Shown one piece after another: positions 24,653 through 33,603 of a stretch of DNA of 58,441 nt. The notes beneath the pieces are model-generated. The model was given only the letters and a program-made list of their open reading frames with translations. It was not told the DNA's origin and did not search any database. The stretch is taken from positions 1 to 58,441 of the forward strand of contig CASDTH010000018.1 in the NCBI GenBank assembly GCA_949283655.1. The letters run 5' to 3'. A program made the translations under genes and the position numbers. Numbering within the stretch: the first letter of the stretch is position 1; each line of letters starts with the position of its first letter. Origin of the DNA: an uncultured bacterium (lineage in GTDB: Bacteria > Bacillota > Clostridia > Oscillospirales > Acutalibacteraceae).

Positions 24653-26692
24653 TCAGAAGAAGAGCTTGTCCATCAGTGCAAAGAAGTTTTTGACAAGCCG
24701 GAGGAAAAATGAAAGGATAGAATCAGGCGCCTGCGGTTGCTCCCCAGCTGGCTCCTCATTTTCTGTCAGCAGCCAGAGCTGGCCACCGTAGAAGGGATTC
24801 GCCATGCCGATATACAAACCGTTTTCTGTCGGCAGGAAGTTACGAATGCCCCAGTTGTATTCATCATGGAAGCCGTCAAGATTGATCGTTTCAAAATTGG
24901 TTCCATCCTCTGTTGCATACAACCCTGCGCCACGCTCATCGGCCGCTACAACGTTAAAGATGGAAACATATTTATAGAGACTACCTAAAGCGGAATCCTC
25001 AAGGAGCTGGCGCGCATTCTGCTCCGGTAGAAGCAGGCTGATAAGATCCAGCACGCGATCAAATTTTTTGCCTGCCGTTACCATAACGGATTGCAGGTTA
25101 TTGCTGATCTGCTCAACATCCTTATCCGCGAAATAATTGATCACAGAGAGCAGGAGCGCCCTGAGCAAAAAGGTTTGTGCTTTGCCAAGTGAATCATTTC
25201 CGGTACCTGCCAAAAGAGCGTTGACTGCATCAAGCACGTTCGAGATGGTCTGCTCTTTCTCTGCCTCGTCCATTTGGAACATGCCGTTAAGCTTTTCGTT
25301 ATCCACGCCAATGGTTACATATTTGAGCAGGGTTGCGGCGTCAAACGTGCCAATAAACAGCTTGCCGTTATATTCCTTGAGGGCCCAGGCATATTGCTCG
25401 CAGCTGAGGTTTTTATCCGGATCATTATCAAAGCCGGCATAGAGGTTGCCAAGCTTTTCGTTAAAATAAAGGTGCCTATCCGGCGTACCGAGCACAAGCT
25501 CCCAGTTATCATTCTTATCAAAACGGTAAAGCTCAATCGGGTTTTGCAGGACGTTATACATCATGTCAAATTTGCCATTGAGCATGTCAAAAATTGCGGT
25601 GAAGGGGTCAGAGGTCGTGCCGACATAAACATATTCTTCGCCGTCGGCCGCCGTATATTTGCAAAAGGTCGGCATAACAGCAATCATATTACCCATGCCT
25701 TTTACATAGCGGCCCGTATTGTCTGCAACAATTGCCTCCCACTTCCAGCCTGCCTCGTTGGCGCCGGGCTGGCCTATACCAATCTGGGTCGCCTTATAGA
25801 CCATAAATCCGGAATCACTCTGCTCCGGCTGCGAATTGCTGATGCCAACATAAATGCTGCCATTGAAGCTGATCATATCGCAGATAAAGCCGTTCGCAAG
25901 CACATCCTCCGTGCCGGCATAATTGTCAAAGTCTTCTGCTGAGCCGATTTGCGTCCACGCTTCTGCTCCTGTCGGGTTGGGGCTAGCATAGACAACTGGC
26001 CCGCGGTCGGGCGTAGAAACGCCAAATACGAGTTCGTTTTCATGCACCGTCATGGCGCGGATGGTGCTGCGCCCGTCTATGCGGAGAACCTCTGTGGGCT
26101 TGTCCCCTTGGTCTGGGTCAAAGCCTTTGTCGATACGGAGAATACGGGTGCAGTTGCGCCCTGTGGAGCCAAAGAAATAGCTCTCGGAATCGCTACCCTC
26201 GGGGGTGAACGTAGCGTTGGCGCTGCGGTAGCCAGTGTCGAGCGGCTGGCCATTTTCCAGCTCAGATTGGTAGGCCAGCTTAATCTCGTTGGTTTTTTTA
26301 TCAACCATAAAGAGCCGGGCCGCATTGTCAGAAAAATCCAATGGGGGCAGCTCCCCCTGACTGATTAGGTCCAGTAAAGGCGTGAATTTGGAGAACGTGT
26401 CCGTGTCTGCCATGGCCGCGCTGAGCAGGATGTTGCGGTTACCGCCGATAAAGATGTAATCCTCCGTCTGCCCCATGGACCAGGGGTAGGAATTCATACG
26501 ATCTCCACCAGGCAGAAAGCCGTCCACTTCGCCGCTGCCGCGTTCCGGATTGCTGATTTTTGTAATGGTGTACGCCCCGGTGTCAAAGGTGATCGCGTCG
26601 CTGCCTGAAAATGCAGCTGCACCCATCGGGCCGGACAGCATCATAACCGCCAAAAAGACGGACAGGAACCGCTTGAATCGATTTTTTTTCAT
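24653..26692 (-). CDS. Large secreted protein with propeller-like repeats, unknown function
   Basis: From ATG 26692 this is 679 residues with a clear signal peptide (KKNRFKRF, hydrophobic core, AAA end near residue 27). Repeated short segments of the type YIFIGGN, YVGISN, YVYVGTT, LYAGFDN, LFIGTFD and LYIGMAN, spaced about 50-90 residues, suggest a beta-propeller; SWS/YATEDG pieces resemble BNR-like blades. An alpha-helical insertion lies between about 455 and 580. A C-terminal amphipathic stretch (SFFLRLVKNFFALMDKLFF) could associate with membrane. GGAGGAAG precedes the chosen start; the frame is open 39 codons further upstream. I do not recognise the family. Divergent from a TetR gene. Confidence 0.65.
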   Translation of the reverse strand: MKKNRFKRFLSVFLAVMMLSGPMGAAAFSGSDAITFDTGAYTITKISNPERGSGEVDGFLPGGDRMNSYPWSMGQTEDYIFIGGNRNILLSAAMADTDTFSKFTPLLDLISQGELPPLDFSDNAARLFMVDKKTNEIKLAYQSELENGQPLDTGYRSANATFTPEGSDSESYFFGSTGRNCTRILRIDKGFDPDQGDKPTEVLRIDGRSTIRAMTVHENELVFGVSTPDRGPVVYASPNPTGAEAWTQIGSAEDFDNYAGTEDVLANGFICDMISFNGSIYVGISNSQPEQSDSGFMVYKATQIGIGQPGANEAGWKWEAIVADNTGRYVKGMGNMIAVMPTFCKYTAADGEEYVYVGTTSDPFTAIFDMLNGKFDMMYNVLQNPIELYRFDKNDNWELVLGTPDRHLYFNEKLGNLYAGFDNDPDKNLSCEQYAWALKEYNGKLFIGTFDAATLLKYVTIGVDNEKLNGMFQMDEAEKEQTISNVLDAVNALLAGTGNDSLGKAQTFLLRALLLSVINYFADKDVEQISNNLQSVMVTAGKKFDRVLDLISLLLPEQNARQLLEDSALGSLYKYVSIFNVVAADERGAGLYATEDGTNFETINLDGFHDEYNWGIRNFLPTENGLYIGMANPFYGGQLWLLTENEEPAGEQPQAPDSILSFFLRLVKNFFALMDKLFF

Positions 26693-26817
26693 GATGTAAG
26701 CAACTTCCTCCATTCTGATTGTTTTTCTACTTTTCATCTGGTTTGCAAAAAAATTTAGGGTATTCGCTGCGCAATAATATACAAATGGGCCCAATGTATT
26801 TTTTATCAAACAGTGTG

Positions 26818-26846
26818 TTGAATATTTTATCTGCTTTTATTATAAT
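26818..26846 (+). promoter_or_regulatory. Promoter for the TetR-family gene
   Basis: TTGAAT (26818-26823), a 17-nt spacer and TATAAT (26841-26846). The 250-bp divergent region also contains related TTGACGCG and TTGATCGCG elements on the minus strand (26852-26874), which may be operator half-sites. No convincing minus-strand promoter was found. Confidence 0.6.
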
Positions 26847-26939
26847 AGTTTCGCGATCAATGTCACGCGTCAATTTAATCGATTTTGTTTGGTAGTAGAC
26901 ACGGGAGGCAGAATCGTTGCGAAAGGGGAAGAGTGTGTG

Positions 26940-27596
26940 ATGGCAGAAAAGGAGAATCCAAAAGACCGGCGTGTGAAACGGACGCAGCATTTTTTGCAGA
27001 TGGCGCTTGTGGAGCTGATGCTCGAGAAAGATGTTAGCCAGATATCCATCAAAGAGCTGACACAAAGGGCAGATGTGAATCGAAGCACATTCTACCTGCA
27101 CTATTTGGATATCTATGATATGCTTGAGCAAATGGAGGAGGAGTTTGTCAATAAGGTGCAGGCTACGTTCCATGATTATTTCAATCCACTGCCGGCATCG
27201 CCGCCCATCACACTGTTTTTGGAAATTTCAGAATGGCTAGAGATGGATAAATCCTATTATACCATGCTCCTGAGCGGGACGGCTTCCGCTCAGCTGTTGG
27301 AGAAACTGCGCGTGCGAATTGTGGAGGAATTCTTGCACACGCTGGAAACCCTGTTTCAAGATCAAAACTCTCTGGATTTGCGCGCGCGCGTCAATTTTAT
27401 TGTTTCCGGTACCATTGGAATTTTGCGCATGTGGGTCACAGAGGCACCGGAGGGAGCTTTGCCTACGCTGTGTGAAACAATTGAGGATATTTTGGAAAAC
27501 GGCTTGATTCAGGATTATCCGAAGAGAATACTAGAATATTATCCGGATTATATGGAGCATCTGGTCGAGCGGCAGAAAGCAAGGCAAAGGGGTTGA
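26940..27596 (+). CDS. TetR/AcrR-family transcriptional regulator
   Basis: This is a 218-residue regulator. The N-terminal helix-turn-helix spans about 10-60: RVKRTQHFLQMALVELMLEKDVSQISIKELTQRADVNRSTFYLHYLDIYDML is a textbook TetR_N domain. The C-terminal ligand/dimer domain contains YYTMLLSG and IVSGTIGILRMWV, similar to clostridial TetR regulators with the C-terminal domain seen in DhaS-like proteins. The ATG at 26940 has AAAGGGGAAGAG upstream. Its divergent orientation to the secreted protein gene suggests that gene as a target (inference). It ends 60 bp before hisZ; the his promoter overlaps its last codons. Confidence 0.88.
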   Translation: MAEKENPKDRRVKRTQHFLQMALVELMLEKDVSQISIKELTQRADVNRSTFYLHYLDIYDMLEQMEEEFVNKVQATFHDYFNPLPASPPITLFLEISEWLEMDKSYYTMLLSGTASAQLLEKLRVRIVEEFLHTLETLFQDQNSLDLRARVNFIVSGTIGILRMWVTEAPEGALPTLCETIEDILENGLIQDYPKRILEYYPDYMEHLVERQKARQRG

Positions 27597-27622
27597 CAGA
27601 TTGATATTTAGCGTGATATCAT
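27593..27622 (+). promoter_or_regulatory. Promoter for the histidine operon
   Basis: TTGACA (27593-27598) overlaps the TetR stop codon; with an 18-nt spacer it is followed by TATCAT (27617-27622). It lies 34 bp before hisZ and is covered by the operator palindrome. Confidence 0.7.
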
Positions 27623-27636
27623 ACTATCACGCTAAA
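27607..27636. promoter_or_regulatory. Perfect 12-bp palindromic operator before hisZ
   Basis: TTTAGCGTGATA (27607-27618) and TATCACGCTAAA (27625-27636) are perfect inverted repeats separated by 6 nt and overlap the -10 box and transcription start. The geometry is that of a repressor operator. TrpR/YerC-like HisR regulators are known to control his genes in Firmicutes; assignment of this site to such a protein is inference. Confidence 0.75.
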
Positions 27637-27655
27637 GCGAAAGGGGCCGTTATGG

Positions 27656-28888
27656 GTGGCAATTAGACGATATGAGCGGGTAGTGCCAGAGGGAACGCGC
27701 GATCTATTGTTTGAGGAGTGCGCGGCGCGCCGTGAGGTGGAGAGCCGGCTTTCCAGCCTGTTTAAAGCGAGGGGCTATAACCGTGTGATCACACCGACAC
27801 TGGAGTTTTTTGACGTGTTTGACCGTGAGAGCGCCGGCATGCCGCTGGAAACGCTTTATAACGTGACGGATGCGCGTGGTAGGCTGATGGTGCTGCGGCC
27901 GGATAACACGCTGCCCATTGCGCGCATTGCGGCAACACGGTTGCGGGGCGAGGCGATCCCCCTGCGGCTATTTTACACCCAGAACGTGTTTCGCCGTAAT
28001 CCGGGCCTGACCGGTCGCCGGGATGAAACGGCGCAGAGCGGCATTGAGCTCATCGGCGCTTCAGGCCTGCGGGCAGATCTCGAAATCCTGACCACGGCTG
28101 TGGATGCGCTCGAGCAGTGCGGGGCGCCTGATTTCCGCATTGAGATCGGCCACGCTGGCTTTTCCGGTGCATTGTTTCAAGCGCTGGAGGTGGATGAGAA
28201 GCTGCGGAATGAGATCGCTCTCCTGATCGAGATGAAGAATTACGCCGCGCTCAACGATGCGCTTGACCAAGCGGGCGATACAGCGGCGGCTCGTGCTGTG
28301 CGCCGGCTGCCGCGCTTGTTTGGCGGCGAAGAGGTTCTGGAGGAAGCTGCTGCTCTTTATGGGGAGCCAGAGGCGCAGGGACCGTTGGACGATCTGCGCC
28401 GGCTCTACCGGCTGCTGATGCAGCTTGGGCTTCAGGGTAAAATTCATATTGACCTCGGCCTTGTGCACCGGGGAAATTACTATACGGGCGTTGTCTTTCG
28501 GGGCTATATTGAGGGCTCCGGTGTTACCGTGCTCTCCGGCGGGCGGTATGACGGCCTGCTGGGTGAATTTGGCCTACCGCTGCCGGCAACCGGCTTCGGT
28601 GTGGAGGTGGACGCTCTGGCCGCGGCTATGTGCGCCCGCGGCGATGCGGCGCCGCCGAAAGCGGCGGATGTGCTGGTATTCGGCCAGGATGGCTGCGAGG
28701 TGCGTGCGCTCTCCTATGCGCGTGCGCTAAACCAGCAGGGGCTTGTGTGTGAAAATTGCGTGCTCGATTCTGCCGGGGCGGCGCGAGATTATGCAGCCCG
28801 CAAGGGGATTGGCAGGCTGGATATCGTCAAGGAGGAGAGCGTGGAGATCATACCCATCGTCCATGCGAAGGGAGGCGCGGCGAAATGA
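27656..28888 (+). CDS. hisZ: ATP phosphoribosyltransferase regulatory subunit
   Basis: This 410-residue HisRS-like paralogue is required with short-form HisG for the first step of histidine synthesis. It shows the class II fold with PEGTRDLLFEECAARREVES, motif-2-like LRPDNTLPIARIAATR and FRRNPGLTGRRDETAQSGIELIG, and YTGVVFRGYIEGSG with SGGRYDGLLGEFG. It lacks a C-terminal anticodon-binding domain of HisRS type, consistent with HisZ rather than a tRNA ligase. It starts at GTG with AAAGGGG 9 nt upstream. Its stop codon overlaps the hisG start in ATGA, so translation is coupled. Confidence 0.94.
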   Translation: MAIRRYERVVPEGTRDLLFEECAARREVESRLSSLFKARGYNRVITPTLEFFDVFDRESAGMPLETLYNVTDARGRLMVLRPDNTLPIARIAATRLRGEAIPLRLFYTQNVFRRNPGLTGRRDETAQSGIELIGASGLRADLEILTTAVDALEQCGAPDFRIEIGHAGFSGALFQALEVDEKLRNEIALLIEMKNYAALNDALDQAGDTAAARAVRRLPRLFGGEEVLEEAAALYGEPEAQGPLDDLRRLYRLLMQLGLQGKIHIDLGLVHRGNYYTGVVFRGYIEGSGVTVLSGGRYDGLLGEFGLPLPATGFGVEVDALAAAMCARGDAAPPKAADVLVFGQDGCEVRALSYARALNQQGLVCENCVLDSAGAARDYAARKGIGRLDIVKEESVEIIPIVHAKGGAAK

Positions 28889-29517
28889 GGCCAATCCGGA
28901 TCGCCCTGACGAAGGGCAGGCTTGAAAAAATGAGCGTGCAGCTCTTCACCAAAATGGGGCTTGATTGCACCGCCCTGATCGAAAAAGGGAGAAAGCTGAT
29001 TCTGCCCGTTGGCCCATATGAGGCAGTGCTGGCAAAGGCGGCGGACGTAATCACCTATATCGAGCATGGTGTATGCGATGTCGGCATTGTCGGCAAGGAT
29101 ACCATTGTAGAGAATGGCACGAGCTTTTATGAGGTGATGGATCTCGGCTTTGGCTGCTGCCGTTTTGCGCTGGCAGGGCCGGAGGGTCAGAATTTTTTTG
29201 GTGGCCATAACGTTAAGCGTATTGCAACGAAATACCCCAAGGTGGCTCGCGCCTATTTTGAATCGAAGGGCATGGATGTGCAGATCATCAAAATTGAGGG
29301 CTCTGTGGAGCTCGCGCCGTTGCTCGGGCTTTCAGATGCGATCGTCGATATTGTGGAAACGGGCACAACGCTGCGGGAAAACGGGCTGGAAGTGATTGAG
29401 GAGATCATGCCGGTTTCTGCGCGCGTGATCGTCAATATGGCGAGCATGAAGCTGCGCCGTGAAGAGATTGAAACGTTCCTTGCTCAGATGGAGCAGGCAA
29501 AGGAGGCATTGCAATGA
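28885..29517 (+). CDS. hisG: ATP phosphoribosyltransferase, short form
   Basis: This 210-residue catalytic subunit condenses ATP with PRPP. It shows IRIALTKGRLEKMSVQLF (4-21), VITYIEHGVCDVGIVGKD, RIATKYPKVARAYFESKGMDVQIIKIEGSVELAPLLGLSDAIVDIVETGTTLRENGL, the last segment being the PRPP-binding region. It lacks the C-terminal regulatory domain of long HisG, which explains the adjacent hisZ. The ATG at 28885 is within the hisZ stop, and GGGAGG is well placed. It overlaps hisD by 4 bp. Confidence 0.96.
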   Translation: MRPIRIALTKGRLEKMSVQLFTKMGLDCTALIEKGRKLILPVGPYEAVLAKAADVITYIEHGVCDVGIVGKDTIVENGTSFYEVMDLGFGCCRFALAGPEGQNFFGGHNVKRIATKYPKVARAYFESKGMDVQIIKIEGSVELAPLLGLSDAIVDIVETGTTLRENGLEVIEEIMPVSARVIVNMASMKLRREEIETFLAQMEQAKEALQ

Positions 29518-30797
29518 TCCCGATTACCTATGCTGACGGGCAGGCGGAGCAAAAGCTCCTCCATCAGCTGAAGGCGCGCAGCGGGGCGGTTGACCGCAAG
29601 GTGACCGCCGCTGTGACCGCTATTTTGGACAACGTCCGGCAAAACGGCGACCGAGCAGTGGCGAACTATACCCTTCAGTTTGACGGGCATATCCCGGAGC
29701 GGCCGCTCATTGAGCGTGCGGAAATGGAGTCGGCGTTGGAAGCCTGCGATTCCCAGTTCGTTTATGCGCTCTATCAGGCGGCGGCCAATATCCGCGATTT
29801 TCATGAGCGGCAAAAGCGGCAGAGCTTTGTCAATACGCTGGAGAACGGCGTGATCCTTGGCCAACGGGTGCGTGGGCTCAAACGTGTCGGCCTGTATGTG
29901 CCGGGCGGCACAGCGGCCTATCCCTCTTCCGTGCTGATGAATGCGATCCCTGCGAAAATCGCCGGCGTAGAAGAATTGATCATGGTCACGCCCCCAGCAA
30001 AGGATGGGAGCGCCAACCCGGATATCCTTGCCGCAGCAGCAGTGGCGGGCGTTGACCGAATCTATCTCATGGGCGGTGCGCAGGCGGTAGCGGCGCTTGC
30101 CTACGGCACGGAGACGGTGCCGCGTGTGGATAAAATCGTTGGTCCAGGCAACATTTATGTCGCTACGGCGAAGCGGCTGCTTTACGGCACGGTGGATATC
30201 GATATGGTTGCAGGGCCGAGTGAAATCCTCATCGTTGCGGATGAAACGGCGAAGCCCTCCTTCCTCGCGGCTGACCTGATGTCGCAGGCAGAGCATGACG
30301 TGCTGGCCTCCGCCATCCTGTTGACCACCAGCGAACGCATTGCCCGGGAGACAGTCGCGGCGCTCAAAGAGCAGGTGCGCTCACTTTCCCGCCGGAAGAT
30401 CATCGAGCAATCCCTGTTGGATTACGGCGCAATCATCGTCTGCCGCACGCTGGAGGAGGCGGTCGGCTTTGCCAACGACCTGGCGCCTGAGCACCTGGAA
30501 CTGTGCGTGGCCAATCCCATGGAGTATATCGGCAGGATCGATAACGCCGGCTCCGTCTTCCTCGGCAACTATTCGCCGGAGCCGCTGGGCGATTATTACG
30601 CAGGGCCGAACCATGTTTTGCCCACGAGTGGGACGGCGCGCTTCTTCTCCCCGCTTGGCGTGGATAGCTTTGTAAAAAAATCAAGCTTTATTTACTATAC
30701 GGAGAATGCCTTGCGCGAGGCGAAAGAGGATATCGTCAAGCTCGCAGAAACAGAGGGCTTGACCGCCCATGCGAATTCCATTAAAGTGAGGTTTTAG
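29514..30797 (+). CDS. hisD: Histidinol dehydrogenase
   Basis: This 427-residue zinc enzyme oxidises L-histidinol to histidine in two NAD-dependent steps. It shows RVGLYVPGGTAAYPSSVLMNAIPAKIAGV, GGAQAVAALAYGTETVPRVDKIVGPGN, VDIDMVAGPSEILIVADE, DLMSQAEHDVLAS (zinc ligands include Gln and His here), and NDLAPEHLEL with SVFLGNYSPEPLGDYYAGPNHVLPT. The length is canonical. It is followed 2 bp later by hisC. Confidence 0.97.
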   Translation: MIPITYADGQAEQKLLHQLKARSGAVDRKVTAAVTAILDNVRQNGDRAVANYTLQFDGHIPERPLIERAEMESALEACDSQFVYALYQAAANIRDFHERQKRQSFVNTLENGVILGQRVRGLKRVGLYVPGGTAAYPSSVLMNAIPAKIAGVEELIMVTPPAKDGSANPDILAAAAVAGVDRIYLMGGAQAVAALAYGTETVPRVDKIVGPGNIYVATAKRLLYGTVDIDMVAGPSEILIVADETAKPSFLAADLMSQAEHDVLASAILLTTSERIARETVAALKEQVRSLSRRKIIEQSLLDYGAIIVCRTLEEAVGFANDLAPEHLELCVANPMEYIGRIDNAGSVFLGNYSPEPLGDYYAGPNHVLPTSGTARFFSPLGVDSFVKKSSFIYYTENALREAKEDIVKLAETEGLTAHANSIKVRF

Positions 30798-30799
30798 CT

Positions 30800-31861
30800 G
30801 TGGCGTTTGCACTGAATGATAAAATCAAAACGCTGACCCCTTATGACCCAATCTGTGGGGAATACCCCATCCGGTTGGATGCAAATGAATCCTATCTTGT
30901 TTTTCCCGACGAGATACGCGCGGAAATGGGCCAGGCCTTGGCCCAGGCTGCGCTTAACCGCTACCCGGATCCCTATGCCGAAAGGGTGTGCGCCCTGTTT
31001 GCCTCCTTCTATGGAATTTCGCCCAAGCTTGTCACCGCAGGCGATGGCTCGGATGAGCTGATCTCCATCCTTATGAATGCATTCCTGCAAAAGGGGGATA
31101 AGGTGCTCACCCTTGCGCCTGATTTTTCAATGTACCGGTTTTATACCAGCATTGTCGAATGCCCATGCATCACCATGCAGAAGAACGCGGATTTTACCAT
31201 CGATCCACAGCAGGTGATCGAGACGGCAAAGCGGGAAGGGGTGCGGATGATCGTCTTTTCCAACCCCTGTAACCCGACCTCTGTGGGGCTGCCGGCGGAG
31301 GGCGCCCGCAAAATCATCCGTGGGACAGATGCGCTCGTCGTGCTGGATGAGGCGTATATGGATTTCTGGGATCAATCCCTGCTGGAGGAGGTTACGCAGT
31401 ATGATAACCTCGTCATTCTACGAACCTGCTCGAAGGCCATCGGCCTTGCGGGCATCCGGCTGGGCTTCGCCGTTGCAAATGAAACGCTGACGCGCGTAAT
31501 CCGCAGTGTGAAATCCCCCTACAACGTCAATTCTGTTTCACAGGCGCTTGGCTGTGTTGCATTCTCCCACCCGGAGCAGCTCCGGCATAATATCGAGCGG
31601 CTGATTGAAGCGCGGGAATCGCTGTACGCCCTATTTCAGGCGATTTCTTCAGAGTTCCCCACGAAGGTGAAAACGGTTCGCCCGGTTACCAATTTTGTCT
31701 GGGCAAAATGCGAGCGGGCAGGCGAGCTCTTTGACGCGCTGAAGCGGCAGGGGATCATTGTGCGCCACATGGGCGAATACCTGCGGGTGACGGCTGGGCG
31801 CAACCATGAGAACGAAAAGGTGGCGGGCGCAGTCCGTGCCTTTTATACAGAGAAAGGGTGA
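30800..31861 (+). CDS. hisC: Histidinol-phosphate aminotransferase
   Basis: This 353-residue PLP enzyme is of aminotransferase fold type I. It shows RLDANESYLVFP near the N-terminus, GDGSDELISILMNAFLQKGDKVL, FSNPCNPTSVGLP, DALVVLDEAYMDFW, and the Schiff-base Lys in RTCSKAIGLAGIRLGFAV, ending with VRHMGEYLRVTAG. It starts at GTG only 2 nt after hisD, with GTGAGG inside hisD acting as a weak ribosome site. Its stop overlaps the hisB GTG. Confidence 0.94.
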   Translation: MAFALNDKIKTLTPYDPICGEYPIRLDANESYLVFPDEIRAEMGQALAQAALNRYPDPYAERVCALFASFYGISPKLVTAGDGSDELISILMNAFLQKGDKVLTLAPDFSMYRFYTSIVECPCITMQKNADFTIDPQQVIETAKREGVRMIVFSNPCNPTSVGLPAEGARKIIRGTDALVVLDEAYMDFWDQSLLEEVTQYDNLVILRTCSKAIGLAGIRLGFAVANETLTRVIRSVKSPYNVNSVSQALGCVAFSHPEQLRHNIERLIEARESLYALFQAISSEFPTKVKTVRPVTNFVWAKCERAGELFDALKRQGIIVRHMGEYLRVTAGRNHENEKVAGAVRAFYTEKG

Positions 31862-32448
31862 GCGTGAATATGCGGAGTTCCGAGCAGGTGCGCTGCACGA
31901 AAGAGACGCACGTGACCATCCGGCTTGATTTGGATGGCGGGGAGATTGCTATCCATACGGGCATCGGCTTTTTTGACCATATGTTGACGGCCTTTGCCAT
32001 GCATGGCGGCCTTGGGCTGGAGGCCGAGGTGCAGGGGGATCTGGATGTGGATTGCCACCACACGATTGAGGATACCGGCATTGTGCTGGGGCGTGCCTTC
32101 TGCGAGGCGCTCGGCGATAAGAGCGGCATCGCGCGCTATGGCAGCTTCCTGCTCCCGATGGATGAAACGCTCGCCTCTGCGGCGGTGGATGTCAGCGGGC
32201 GGCCGTATCTCGTTTTCAACGCGAGCTTCCCGGAGGAGCGTGTCGGCGGGTTTGATACCTGTATGTGCGGGGAATTTTTCCGCGCGTTTGCTATGAACGC
32301 AGGAATCACACTGCACCTGAATGTGCCCTACGGCGGCAACTCTCACCATCAGATTGAGGCGCTGTTCAAGGCGGCGGGGCATGCGCTGCGTCAGGCAGTG
32401 GCAAAAACGGGTGCGGGAACGCTCTCCACCAAGGGAACGCTGGAATAG
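31858..32448 (+). CDS. hisB: Imidazoleglycerol-phosphate dehydratase
   Basis: This 196-residue monofunctional IGP dehydratase contains the duplicated metal-binding pattern: GIGFFDHMLTAFAMHG and VDCHHTIEDTGIVLG in the first half, GNSHHQIEALFKAAGHALRQAV in the second. It has no HAD phosphatase domain, so histidinol-phosphate phosphatase must be encoded elsewhere. The GTG at 31858 overlaps the hisC stop; ATG at 31870 is an alternative start. Confidence 0.96.
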   Translation: MSVNMRSSEQVRCTKETHVTIRLDLDGGEIAIHTGIGFFDHMLTAFAMHGGLGLEAEVQGDLDVDCHHTIEDTGIVLGRAFCEALGDKSGIARYGSFLLPMDETLASAAVDVSGRPYLVFNASFPEERVGGFDTCMCGEFFRAFAMNAGITLHLNVPYGGNSHHQIEALFKAAGHALRQAVAKTGAGTLSTKGTLE

Positions 32449-32533
32449 GCGGACGCCTGCTTTCAGATAGCGGCCGGAATAGGGGCTGAACGCTGATGTG
32501 TAGATGCTGAAATCAGGAAAAGGGGTTTATCAT

Positions 32534-33250
32534 ATGTTGATTTTTCCCGCAATCGATATCAAAAATGGGGCCTGTGTGCGGCTTTACCGTGGGGAGATGT
32601 CCACTGCCGAGCAGGTGGCTCCCAGCGCGCTGGAGGCGGCAAGGCGCTTTCAGGAGGAGGGCGCCTCCTGGGTGCACATGGTCGATCTGGACGGCGCTGT
32701 GGAGGGAGCGCGCAAAAACACCGATATTTTTCTTAGTGTCGCGCGGGAGAGCAGCCTCAAGGTGGAGGTCGGCGGGGGCATCCGCTCCATGGCGGATATC
32801 GCATTTTACCTGGAAAATGGGATATCTCGTGTGATCCTTGGCTCCGCCGCTCTACGGGATGCGTCGCTTGTCCGCCAGGCTGTGGCGGAATATGGGGAAA
32901 GGATTGCCGTAGGCATCGATGCGCGCGACGGTATGGTAGCTGCCGGGGGCTGGGTGGAGACAAGCACGGTCAGTGATGTGGAGCTCGCAAAACGCATGGA
33001 GGAGGCCGGCGTGCAGTGCCTGATCTGCACGGATATCGCGCGCGACGGTATGCTTTCCGGCCCCAGCCTTGGGCAGCTGGCCCGTATCCAGCAGGCGGTA
33101 TCGTGTGATATCGTCGCAAGCGGTGGAATAACGGATCTCGGCGATATTACCGCCCTGCGGGATCGAGGCCTTTATGGCGTGATCTGTGGACGCTCCATTT
33201 ATAAGGGGACGCTTTCCCTGCGCGCGGCGATTGAGGCGGCGGCCCGGTAA
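32534..33250 (+). CDS. hisA: ProFAR isomerase (phosphoribosylformimino-AICAR isomerase)
   Basis: This 238-residue (beta/alpha)8 isomerase shows [18 protein letters not shown] (catalytic Asp in AIDI), [38 protein letters not shown], and the distinguishing HisA features GWVETS and [15 protein letters not shown] (second catalytic Asp). These separate it from HisF, which is not present in the window. The ATG at 32534 has AAAGGGG about 10 nt upstream. An 85-bp gap follows hisB. Confidence 0.95.
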   Translation: MLIFPAIDIKNGACVRLYRGEMSTAEQVAPSALEAARRFQEEGASWVHMVDLDGAVEGARKNTDIFLSVARESSLKVEVGGGIRSMADIAFYLENGISRVILGSAALRDASLVRQAVAEYGERIAVGIDARDGMVAAGGWVETSTVSDVELAKRMEEAGVQCLICTDIARDGMLSGPSLGQLARIQQAVSCDIVASGGITDLGDITALRDRGLYGVICGRSIYKGTLSLRAAIEAAAR

Positions 33251-33276
33251 TGGGTGCGCGTAAGGAGGATGCTTTT

Positions 33277-33600
33277 ATGGATTTATCAAGCTATTTTGCC
33301 AAAGCGGACCTGATTCCGGCGATCATCGTAGAAGAGGGCACGAACGAAGTGCTGATGCTCGCTTATATGAACCGGGAATCCCTTGCCAAAACGATGGAAA
33401 CGGGGTATACTTGGTTTTACAGCCGGTCGCGCCAAAAGCTGTGGAATAAGGGGGAAACCTCCGGCCACACGCAGAAGGTGCTTTCCATCCGTGCGGATTG
33501 TGATGACGATACGCTGCTGATTACCGTGCATCAGATAGGCCCTGCCTGCCACACGGGTAGCCATAGCTGTTTTTTTAAAACCATCTGGGAGGAAGCATAA
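33277..33600 (+). CDS. hisI: Phosphoribosyl-AMP cyclohydrolase
   Basis: This 107-residue stand-alone HisI opens the purine ring of PR-AMP. It shows [57 protein letters not shown], containing the three zinc-binding Cys and the acidic Mg cluster DCDDD. The ATG at 33277 is preceded by a consensus AAGGAGG. The fused HisIE of many bacteria is here two genes, with hisE starting 3 bp later. Confidence 0.96.
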   Translation: MDLSSYFAKADLIPAIIVEEGTNEVLMLAYMNRESLAKTMETGYTWFYSRSRQKLWNKGETSGHTQKVLSIRADCDDDTLLITVHQIGPACHTGSHSCFFKTIWEEA

Positions 33601-33603
33601 CCC

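Noticed and set aside
27656..28888. Histidyl-tRNA synthetase (hisS)
   Set aside because: Lacks the C-terminal anticodon-binding domain and lies directly before a short-form hisG, which requires HisZ.
32534..33250. Possibility that this TIM-barrel gene is hisF
   Set aside because: GWVETS and [13 protein letters not shown] are HisA-specific, and the N-terminal AIDI segment fits HisA rather than HisF.
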